From Gammaproteobacteria bacterium (lineage in GTDB: Bacteria; Pseudomonadota; Gammaproteobacteria; Pseudomonadales; JADFDG01): a stretch of 64,000 nucleotides of DNA. The notes below the pieces were generated by a model that did not search any database, had not been told where the DNA came from, and saw only the letters and a program-made list of their open reading frames with translations. Made by a program: the position numbers and the translations under genes. Below, piece after piece: positions 56,762 through 63,365 of the stretch. Every line of letters starts with the position of its first letter. The stretch's first letter is position 1. The stretch lies in the NCBI GenBank assembly GCA_018262975.1, contig JADFDG010000005.1:62001-126000 (forward strand). Reading direction: 5' to 3'.

Positions 56762-58021
56762 TCAATCAGTAGACTCACGACGGGGCAGACCTAACCTCCC
56801 TCTCGTATCTATGGCCACCTTTCCATCAGGAATTGTTATTCCGTCAAAACACTTGTGGTCGACAAGGAGCAAAATTATATCCGCCGCATGAATCGCGTCA
56901 TCCAAGCTCACGACCGGCACCTCAGGAACCCACTTCACAACATCTACGACATGAGGCTCGACCGCAATCACATCTACTTCTTTGCACGCCGAGAGCTTTT
57001 TCGTAACTTCTACGGCAGGACTTTCCCTTAGGTCATCTATATCGGCCTTAAAGCTTAATCCCAAGCACGCAACCACGGGTTTTGGCTTCGCAAGACTTGC
57101 CGCAACATTGCGAACTCTGCTTACAACCCAGTCTGGCTTCCGGTCATTTACCTGCCGTGCCGTTGCAATTAGGCGAGCCTCATCCGGCGCGGACGCCACA
57201 ATAAACCACGGATCCACCGCGATGCAGTGCCCGCCAACACCTGGGCCAGGCTGCAGGACATTTACACGAGGATGGCGGTTCGCGAGAGAAATCAGCTCCC
57301 ATACATTGATCTGCAATTTTTCGCAAATCATGGAAAGCTCATTGGCGAATGCTATATTCACATCCCGGAATGAGTTTTCCGTCAGTTTGCACATCTCCGC
57401 CGTCCGCGCATTCGTGACGACGCACTCCCCCTGCACAAACAACTTGTAAAGGCTCACCGCCGCCCGTGAGCACTTCGGCGTCATGCCGCCAATCACGCGG
57501 TCATTATTGACCAACTCCACCAACACCTTCCCCGGCAACACCCGCTCCGGGCAATGCGCCACGCACACATCGGCATCTTCGCCGGCCTGCTGCGGAAAGC
57601 TCAGGTCCGGCCGCGCTTCGGCCAGCCACGCCGCCATCTGCTCGGTAGCACCCACCGGCGACGTCGATTCGAGAATGACCAGGTTGCCCTTCTTGAGCAC
57701 CGGCGCGATCGCCTTCGCAGCCGCCTCGATGTACTTCAGGTCTGGCTGTTTGTCTTCCTTGAACGGCGTCGGCACCGCCACGATGAAGGCATCCGCCGGC
57801 TCCGGCTTGGTGGTGGCACGCAGGTTGCCCGACTGCACCACCGAGCGCACCACGATATCCAGGTCGGGCTCGATGATATGGATGCCGCCGCTGTTGATCG
57901 TGTCCACAGCCTTCTGGTTCACGTCCACGCCAATCACCTTCAGCCCGCGCGAGGCAAAGGTGGCGGCGGTGGGCAGGCCGATATAGCCCAGGCCAATAAC
58001 GGAGAGGGTTTCAAACTTCAT
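56762..58021 (-). CDS. wecC: UDP-N-acetyl-D-mannosamine dehydrogenase WecC, compositionally mosaic
   Basis: A 419-residue NAD-dependent UDP-sugar dehydrogenase that oxidises UDP-ManNAc to UDP-ManNAcA. Motifs: VIGLGYIGLPTAATFA, LTENSFRDVNIAFANE, catalytic Cys in GVGGHCIAVDPWF and FKADIDDLRESPAVE. Start ATG 58021 (MKFETLSV). Base composition changes abruptly near 57480 (about residue 180): the first part is GC-rich like the chromosome, the rest is AT-richer like the wzx-wzy block, which indicates a recombination junction inside the gene. Confidence 0.93.
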   Translation of the reverse strand: MKFETLSVIGLGYIGLPTAATFASRGLKVIGVDVNQKAVDTINSGGIHIIEPDLDIVVRSVVQSGNLRATTKPEPADAFIVAVPTPFKEDKQPDLKYIEAAAKAIAPVLKKGNLVILESTSPVGATEQMAAWLAEARPDLSFPQQAGEDADVCVAHCPERVLPGKVLVELVNNDRVIGGMTPKCSRAAVSLYKLFVQGECVVTNARTAEMCKLTENSFRDVNIAFANELSMICEKLQINVWELISLANRHPRVNVLQPGPGVGGHCIAVDPWFIVASAPDEARLIATARQVNDRKPDWVVSRVRNVAASLAKPKPVVACLGLSFKADIDDLRESPAVEVTKKLSACKEVDVIAVEPHVVDVVKWVPEVPVVSLDDAIHAADIILLLVDHKCFDGITIPDGKVAIDTRGRLGLPRRESTD

Positions 58022-58053
58022 GTGATCGCCCTTGTTTGGCATGTCGCAATGAC

Positions 58054-59181
58054 TCAGTGCGTGGACAGTGCGCGCGCGATGCGCTCGCAGGCCTTGCCGT
58101 CGCCGTAGGGGTTATGGGAAAACGCCATGGCCTTGTAGGCATCGGCATCGTTCAACAGGGTCGCCGCTTCGCGGCAGATAACGTCGGTGTCGGTGCCCAC
58201 CAGCTTCACGGTGCCGGCCGCCACGGCTTCCGGGCGTTCGGTGGTGTCACGCATCACCAGCACCGGCTTGCCCAGCGACGGCGCTTCTTCCTGGATGCCG
58301 CCGGAGTCCGTGAGGATCAGCGTGCTGCGGTCCATCAGGTATACGAACGGCAGGTAGTCCTGCGGATCGATCAGATGCACGTTACCAATGCCGCCCAGCA
58401 GGCGCTTCACCGGCTCCTGCACGTTCGGGTTGAGGTGCACCGGGTAAAGCACCTGCACGTCGGCATTTTCCCGCGCAATGCGCGCCAGCGCTTCGCAGAT
58501 GCGCTCGAAGCCGCCGCCAAAGTTCTCCCGGCGGTGGCCCGTCACTAGCACCAGTCGCTTGCCGGCGTCGAGGAACGAGAACTGCGCGGCAAAGCGCTGT
58601 TGCAGGGCTTCATCGCTGCGAATCTTGTCGCGTACCTGCAGCAGCGCATCGATCACCGTGTTGCCGGTGACATGGATTGCGTCCGCGCTTACGCCTTCGC
58701 GCAACAGGTTATCGCGTGATGCCGTGGTGGGTGCGAAGTGCCACTGGGTCAGCACGCCGGTAAGTTTGCGGTTGGCCTCTTCCGGCCAGGGCGAGTACAG
58801 GTTGCCGGTGCGCAGGCCTGCTTCCACGTGACCCACGGCAATGCGCTGGTAATAGGCAGCCAGCGAGGCGGCAAACGTGGTGGAGGTGTCACCGTGCACC
58901 AGCACCACGTCCGGGCGCCATTCGGCGAACACGGTCTTCATACCCTGCAGTACGCCGCTGGTGATGTCCGTGAGGTCCTGCCCCGGCTTCATCAGGTTCA
59001 GGTCAAATTCGGGCTTGATACCGAACAGCTCCAGCACCTGGTCGAGCATTTGCCGGTGTTGGCCGGTCACGCACACGCGGGCATCGAAGGCGCTGTTGGC
59101 CTTGAGGGTCTGTACCAACGGCGCCATCTTGATGGCTTCGGGGCGGGTACCGAATACGAGCAGGACTTTCGTGGCTTCCAT
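58054..59181 (-). CDS. wecB: UDP-N-acetylglucosamine 2-epimerase WecB
   Basis: A 375-residue non-hydrolysing epimerase giving UDP-ManNAc for Wec[16 protein letters not shown] at the N-terminus, [29 protein letters not shown] and [21 protein letters not shown] are diagnostic. GC-rich. First gene of the minus-strand polysaccharide operon; the 5' leader reaches to the REPs at 59438. Confidence 0.95.
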   Translation of the reverse strand: MEATKVLLVFGTRPEAIKMAPLVQTLKANSAFDARVCVTGQHRQMLDQVLELFGIKPEFDLNLMKPGQDLTDITSGVLQGMKTVFAEWRPDVVLVHGDTSTTFAASLAAYYQRIAVGHVEAGLRTGNLYSPWPEEANRKLTGVLTQWHFAPTTASRDNLLREGVSADAIHVTGNTVIDALLQVRDKIRSDEALQQRFAAQFSFLDAGKRLVLVTGHRRENFGGGFERICEALARIARENADVQVLYPVHLNPNVQEPVKRLLGGIGNVHLIDPQDYLPFVYLMDRSTLILTDSGGIQEEAPSLGKPVLVMRDTTERPEAVAAGTVKLVGTDTDVICREAATLLNDADAYKAMAFSHNPYGDGKACERIARALSTH

Positions 59182-59437
59182 GTCAATGCGCTGCGATTAC
59201 GTTGCGGGCGTCCGCGGGTGTTCCGGGTATGGGATCAAGCCCCGGGCCTGTGCAGGCGCCATGGAGTGTTTCACCACGGGCCGCTAGACGGCCCGTGCCG
59301 GGGGTTGAGTCCATTCGATTGGCGTCCCTTGGTGCTGAGGCTGTGCCGTCCCGGGAGCCCGGGGATTTGGGGGCGCATTGTGCCCCAACGGGTGTGGAAT
59401 TCTAATGACCAATTTGGGGGATGTGGCGCGCGGATCT
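59182..59437 (-). promoter_or_regulatory. Leader region of the polysaccharide operon
   Basis: No gene seen in 256 bp. It contains a perfect 9-bp hairpin CACGGGCCG-N5-CGGCCCGTG at 59275-59297 without a T-tract, and a TAGAAT hexamer on the minus strand (59404-59399) that could be a -10 box. No JUMPstart/ops element was found. Confidence 0.4.
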
Positions 59438-59589
59438 GTAGAGAGGGGGCCATGCCCCCGATCTGTCGGCGGGGATCGCGAACAACCCGACGGGTGGTCG
59501 GGGGCATGGCCCCCTCGCTACGAAGAGCGGTCGGGGGTGTGGCCCCCGCGCCGCGAAAGGCACAGTCGGGGGCGTGGCCCCCTCGCTAC
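59438..59589. repeat. REP quadruplet, site 23
   Basis: Forward 59438-59461; reverse 59498-59521, 59531-59554 (degenerate: TGT loop and altered foot) and 59566-59589. It lies between the divergent polysaccharide operon and the small secreted-protein gene and is the first REP after 19 kb without any. Confidence 0.93.
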
Positions 59590-59703
59590 ATAGAAGGAAG
59601 GGGGTGTAATGGTTTTGGCGTTGAGCTTGGGCGGGTGGGGCTGTAGGATGCCGGGACTTGTTATGGCCCGGTGTGGGCCGCACCGTTTCCGGAGGGACCC
59701 CTC

Positions 59704-60273
59704 ATGCAAGTCACCCGTATCCTCGCCCGTGGCATCGCCCTGCTGATGCTGCTGGTTTCCGTGAGCGCCTGGGCCGTTACCCAGCAGCAAGTGCTCACCG
59801 CCATCAAGAACAAGGACGCCAGCGCCCACGAGAAGCTCGCCGCTTACGCCGCCGAGAACAACACGTCGGTGGCCGAGGTCGTAGGTACCCTGGTGGCTGC
59901 CAACCCGAGTTTGGCCGGCTCCATCACCGCCGCCGGCGTGAAGGCCAACCCCAGCAACGCCGGTGAGATCACCCGCGCCGCGCTCACTGCCGTGCAGAAC
60001 AACCCCAACGTCACGCCCGCCCAGTTGCAGGCGGTGCAGGCGGCCATCATCCAGAACGCCGTGGCCAATGCGCCGGAAGGCCAGATCGCCAACATCCGTA
60101 GCGCCGCCGCTACGGAAGGCGTGCCGGCTTCGGTGGTCAACAGCGCCGTGGTCGCCGGCCAGACCGCCGCATCGGCCGCCACGGCCAGCGCGTCGCTGGT
60201 GTCCAGCCTGCCCACCAACAGCACCACCTACACCGGTGACGCCAGCACTGGCGGCGGCGTGTCCAGCCCCTGA
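59704..60273 (+). CDS. Small secreted Ala/Asn-rich protein of unknown function
   Basis: A 189-residue protein with a clear signal peptide (ILARGIALLMLLVSVSAWA, cleavage near residue 24). The mature part is Ala/Val/Asn-rich and helical with repeating patterns such as AAxNPSLAGSITAAGV / KANPSNAGEITRAAL, and ends in a Thr/Ser/Gly tail. No family recognised. GGAGGG 9 nt upstream supports ATG 59704; upstream codons of the same frame are rejected. Confidence 0.7.
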   Translation: MQVTRILARGIALLMLLVSVSAWAVTQQQVLTAIKNKDASAHEKLAAYAAENNTSVAEVVGTLVAANPSLAGSITAAGVKANPSNAGEITRAALTAVQNNPNVTPAQLQAVQAAIIQNAVANAPEGQIANIRSAAATEGVPASVVNSAVVAGQTAASAATASASLVSSLPTNSTTYTGDASTGGGVSSP

Positions 60274-60292
60274 TCCGGGTGGCTGTACGCTG

Positions 60293-60319
60293 AAGGCCGG
60301 GCATGTCCCGGCCTTTTTT
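60293..60319 (+). terminator. Intrinsic terminator
   Basis: AAGGCCGGG-CATGT-CCCGGCCTT followed by a T-run, 20 nt after the stop of the secreted protein gene. Confidence 0.92.
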
Positions 60320-60333
60320 GTTCCTGCTGTTGT

Positions 60334-60345
60334 GTAGAGAGGGGG
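60334..60345 (+). repeat. Truncated REP head acting as possible ribosome-binding site, site 24
   Basis: Only GTAGAGAGGGGG remains. The purine run lies 12 nt before ATG 60358 of the ligase gene, where a Shine-Dalgarno sequence would be expected. Confidence 0.6.
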
Positions 60346-60357
60346 TTGGGTGTGTCC

Positions 60358-61653
60358 ATGGGCCGTCTGCCACTCATCGCGCTCGTTGTTTCGCCCTTCC
60401 TGCTGGGCCTGAACCGGCCGCTGGCGTGGGTGGCCCTGGGCCTGTTGCTGCTGCTAGGCTGGCTGCGCCGGCCGGTGGCGCTGTGGCCGGCCACCCCGGG
60501 CCTGCGCCTGCTGCTGGCACTGGCCGCGGGCTTCGCCCTGCTGCTGCCCTTGCTGCAACTGGCCGGTGGCACCTGCAGTGCCGTGCCCTCCCCCTGGCCC
60601 TGCACCACCGACCCCGAGCGCACCTGGCTGGCGCTGCCGCTGTGGGGGCTGTTGCTGTTCTGGTTTGCGTGGCTGCTCTCCCCGGCCCGCCCGTCCACCG
60701 ATGACCTGTTGAAGGCAGTAGCCATCAGCGGCAGCGTGCAGGCGGCTTACGGGCTGGCGCTGCATTTCACGGGCAGCACGCCGCTGTTCATGGCGCACGT
60801 GTTCCATAACGAGGGCGTGCCCATCGGCGGCTTTACCAACCGCAACCATTTCGCCGCGTTCCTGTACCTGTGCATCTTCGCCACCGTGGCGCTGGTGCTG
60901 CGCCTGCCCGCCGACACCGGCCAGGGTCGCGCCGCGCGCTGGCGGCTGCTGCTGGACCAACGCCTGCTGTGGCGCCTGCTCATCGTGTTGATGGTGCTGG
61001 CGCTCATCGCCACCCGGTCGCGCGCCGGCAACGCCGGTTTGCTGATTGGCCTGGCCGCGGGTTTTGCCTGGTTGTGGCTGGTGGAGCGCCGCCGCAGTGC
61101 GCGCGGCGGCCGGCCGTTGCGCCTGGGCTTCGTGGGGCTGGTGATCGGTTCAGTGGTGCTGGTGGACTCGGTGCTGATCGGCAGTTTTGTCGGGCTGGAG
61201 AAAGTGCAGCAGCGCCTCGCCGAAACGTCACTGCAAACGGAAGTGCGCGTGGACGTGAATGCCGTGCTGGCCAATCACGCGCAGTTGTTCACCCCGCTGG
61301 GCCACGGCAGCGGCAGTTTCCTCGCCGCGTTCGAGCCGGTGAAGCCCGCCGATGCGCCGCTGCTGTTCATCCAGGCGCACAACGATTACCTGCAGGTGCT
61401 GGTGGAACGCGGCTGGCTGGGGGCGTTGTGGTTTGCGCTGGTGTTGGCGGTGTTGTGCGCACTGGCGCTGCGCGGCGGGCGCTCGGGCCGGGGCGCGGAG
61501 GTGCGCTTCGCGTTCGTGGCCGCCACGGTGGCGCTGCTGGTGCATGCGGGGGTGGAGTACGTGACGCAGATACCGGCGATCTGGTTGGCGTGGCTGGTGC
61601 TGGCCGCGCTGGCCGTGCGCCCCGGCGTAACGCCGCCGACCGGGCGCCGATAA
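60358..61653 (+). CDS. O-antigen ligase family protein (WaaL/Wzy_C domain)
   Basis: A 431-residue membrane protein with about ten to twelve helices and the Wzy_C signature in the large periplasmic loop (GGFTNRNHFAAFLYL; RSRAGNAGLLIGL; LGHGSGSFLAAFEP; QAHNDYLQVLVERGWLGAL). It would transfer the finished glycan to lipid A-core, or in PglL-like relatives to a protein. The short length favours WaaL. Start: ATG 60358; TTG 60346 and GTG 60352 are in the same frame. Separated from the operon by the secreted-protein gene and on the opposite strand. Confidence 0.82.
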   Translation: MGRLPLIALVVSPFLLGLNRPLAWVALGLLLLLGWLRRPVALWPATPGLRLLLALAAGFALLLPLLQLAGGTCSAVPSPWPCTTDPERTWLALPLWGLLLFWFAWLLSPARPSTDDLLKAVAISGSVQAAYGLALHFTGSTPLFMAHVFHNEGVPIGGFTNRNHFAAFLYLCIFATVALVLRLPADTGQGRAARWRLLLDQRLLWRLLIVLMVLALIATRSRAGNAGLLIGLAAGFAWLWLVERRRSARGGRPLRLGFVGLVIGSVVLVDSVLIGSFVGLEKVQQRLAETSLQTEVRVDVNAVLANHAQLFTPLGHGSGSFLAAFEPVKPADAPLLFIQAHNDYLQVLVERGWLGALWFALVLAVLCALALRGGRSGRGAEVRFAFVAATVALLVHAGVEYVTQIPAIWLAWLVLAALAVRPGVTPPTGRR

Positions 61654-61657
61654 AACA

Positions 61658-61789
61658 TCGGGGGCATGGCCCCCTCACCACATGTAGAGAGGGGGCCATG
61701 CCCCCGATCGTTTCCCCGTAGAGAGGGGGCCATGCCCCCGATTGGGCGTCGGAAAATCAAAAGCGTCGGGGGCATGGCCCCCTCGCCAC
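61658..61789. repeat. REP quadruplet, site 25
   Basis: Reverse 61658-61681, forward 61684-61707 and 61718-61741, reverse 61766-61789. The segment 61684-61789 is nearly the same as 62386-62491, a duplicated block of about 106 bp flanking the DUF4160/DUF2442 genes. Confidence 0.93.
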
Positions 61790-61861
61790 GATACTATGAC
61801 GCGACACAGCGCCCGGACGGCACCCCATAGCCCCTACCTCATTGATAAGGCACGAGAAAAG

Positions 61862-62101
61862 ATGAGTCCGACTATCCATAGGGAGAAGGGGTACAGATTC
61901 TTTTTCTTCTCCAGGGAGGAGCCTAGAATGCATGTGCACGTCATGTGCGAGACAGGAGAGGCCAAGTTCTGGCTGGAGCCCGAAATTGAGTTGGCAAAGA
62001 ACTTCAGCTTGAGCCGCCTGCAACTTCGTGAAATCGAGAGCGTCATTGAGGCCCATAGCCATGAGTTCATTAGCGCGTGGAAAGAGCACTTCGGCGGCTG
62101 A
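61862..62101 (+). CDS. DUF4160 family protein
   Basis: A 79-residue protein with the DUF4160 pattern: PTIHREKGYRFFFFSREEPRMHVHV, then EAKFWLEPEIELAKNFSLS. ATG 61862 gives the family start (MSPTI) with GAGAAAAG upstream; the longer frame (from 61742) begins in a REP. It overlaps the DUF2442 gene by 41 bases. The pair often occurs together in bacteria and has been suspected of being a toxin-antitoxin-like module; function unproven. AT-richer than its surroundings. Confidence 0.8.
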   Translation: MSPTIHREKGYRFFFFSREEPRMHVHVMCETGEAKFWLEPEIELAKNFSLSRLQLREIESVIEAHSHEFISAWKEHFGG

Positions 62102-62321
62102 AGTCACCCACGTCTCCAGCCATGGCGTTTGGATTCTTGTGCAAGACGAAGAGCTGTTCATGTCATACCAGGATTTCCCCTGGTTCAAGGACCAACCGCT
62201 CAAGGCAGTCCTTGCCGTTCAGGAAGCGGCCAACGGCCGTCTCTACTGGCCGGAAATCGACGTGGATCTCACCATCGACATCATCAGGAATCCTGAACGC
62301 TTCCCGCTTACGGCCAAGTAG
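62061..62321 (+). CDS. DUF2442 family protein
   Basis: An 86-residue protein resembling DUF2442: EVTHVSSHGVWILVQDEELFMSYQDFPWF followed by RLYWPEIDVDLTIDII. ATG 62061 lies inside the DUF4160 gene, a start typical of coupled pairs; later in-frame starts are also possible. The TAG stop belongs to a REP unit. Confidence 0.75.
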   Translation: MSSLARGKSTSAAEVTHVSSHGVWILVQDEELFMSYQDFPWFKDQPLKAVLAVQEAANGRLYWPEIDVDLTIDIIRNPERFPLTAK

Positions 62322-62491
62322 CGAGGGGGCCATGCCCCCGATTTGACGTCGTTAAAACATCGGGCGCATGGCGCCCTCGCTACATGTAGAGAGGGGGCCA
62401 TGCCCCCGACCGTTTCCCTGTAGAGAGGGGGCCATGCCCCCGATTGGGCGTCGGAAGAGCAAAAACGTCGGGGGCATGGCCCCCTCGCTAC
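62318..62491. repeat. REP quintuplet, site 26
   Basis: Forward 62318-62341 (DUF2442 stop), reverse 62360-62383 with compensated stem GGGCGC/GCGCCC, forward 62386-62409 and 62420-62443, reverse 62468-62491 (provides the vapC-like stop). Confidence 0.95.
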
Positions 62492-62877
62492 GGGCGCTCT
62501 ACGCGTCGGTCGGTGTGCTTCCTGGCGCTCTTGATGAAGTCGGCGTCAAAAGTCTTGAGCACCTCCTGCTCCTTGCTGAGCGCAAGATGAAACGCATCAG
62601 CAAAGTCAAACCCGGCTTCATGCCAGTCAATGACTTGCGCCACGCGTTGGCCATCGCTGACGGTGACGTTGTGCAGGCCACAGATACGCCGGAAAGCCGT
62701 GCATATTTCGGCCGGGGTCAGGTCAAAGGCAACGCGTAGCACCCACTCCGCCTCCAGCAGCACCGTATCCGGGATGAAGATGTCCCCGGAAGTGAACAGC
62801 TCATGGCAGGCCTTGCTCTGTGCCGGGTTATCGACAACCAGCAATCGCACCAGGACATTGGTATCAATTGCTACCAC
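62488..62877 (-). CDS. PIN-domain ribonuclease toxin (VapC-like)
   Basis: A 129-residue PIN-domain protein with acidic residues of the active site: D in VAIDTNVLVRLL, E in LLEAEWVLR, and D in FDFADAFHLALS plus FDADF near the end. VapC toxins cut tRNA or rRNA. GTG 62877 (VAIDTN) follows GGAGGAGG and overlaps the antitoxin stop. The longer frame (from 62988) is Arg-rich antisense sequence and rejected. The TAG stop is a REP foot. Confidence 0.85.
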   Translation of the reverse strand: MVAIDTNVLVRLLVVDNPAQSKACHELFTSGDIFIPDTVLLEAEWVLRVAFDLTPAEICTAFRRICGLHNVTVSDGQRVAQVIDWHEAGFDFADAFHLALSKEQEVLKTFDADFIKSARKHTDRRVERP

Positions 62878-63127
62878 GCCACCTCCTCCGCAAGTCCTGC
62901 GCCAAAGCGGCCTCGATCTCCTCGTCAGTCTTCGGCGTGACCTTGCCCTTGAACATGCCAAAGACCTCGGCAAGCTCCGTGGGGGCAAACGGCGCTTTGG
63001 GCTTCAGCAAGAGGCCATCCCCGGTGTCGATCACGATCAGCTCAAGGCCGGGCTCCCAGTGAAGGGCGCTGCGAAAGGCCTTGGGAATGATCACCTGGCC
63101 TTTGCTGGAGAGCTTGGTGGTTTCCAT
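62864..63127 (-). CDS. AbrB/MazE-type antitoxin (VapB-like)
   Basis: An 87-residue protein with an N-terminal swapped-hairpin DNA-binding domain (METTKLSSKGQVIIPKAFRSALHWEPG) and a C-terminal toxin-binding tail (FGMFKGKVTPKTDEEIEAAL). It precedes and overlaps the PIN toxin. Two GTAAGA copies (63142-63147 and 63153-63158, 11 bp apart) just upstream could be its operator. Confidence 0.85.
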   Translation of the reverse strand: METTKLSSKGQVIIPKAFRSALHWEPGLELIVIDTGDGLLLKPKAPFAPTELAEVFGMFKGKVTPKTDEEIEAALAQDLRRRWRGSN

Positions 63128-63210
63128 GGGGGCACCCAAAAGTAAGACGTGTGTAAGATTACGGCGCCCGCCGCTGCCCCGTCAACCCACGCCCAATCCC
63201 CTCACCACAC

Positions 63211-63302
63211 GTAGCGAGGGGGCCATGCCCCCGATTGGGTGTCGTTAAAACATCGGGCGCATGGCGCCCTCGCTACATGTAGCGAGGGGGCCATGCCCCC
63301 GA
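63211..63302. repeat. REP triplet, site 27
   Basis: Forward 63211-63234, reverse 63253-63276 with the same compensated stem as site 26, forward 63279-63302. Reverse and forward units meet as CTACAT-GTAG. Confidence 0.95.
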
Positions 63303-63338
63303 TTGGGCGCCGGTGGTGGGGGTAGCAAACGGGAAAAT

Positions 63339-63365
63339 GGGTGTAATTGGGTGTAGTATTGGGTG
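63339..63365 (+). promoter_or_regulatory. Three GGGTG direct repeats and a TANNNT box upstream of the second fic gene
   Basis: GGGTG at 63339, 63349 and 63361, spaced 10 and 12 bp (about one helical turn). TAGTAT at 63354-63359 lies exactly 6 nt before ATG 63366. Possible repressor sites over a leaderless promoter. Confidence 0.45.

Noticed and set aside
62488-62988. Longer 166-residue version of the PIN toxin
   Set aside because: The extra N-terminal 37 residues are Arg-rich antisense of the antitoxin gene; PIN domains start at VAIDTN.
59438-63302. CRISPR-like appearance of clustered repeats
   Set aside because: Units alternate in orientation, spacers differ greatly in length and recur between sites, and no cas genes are present. 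They are REP/BIME elements.
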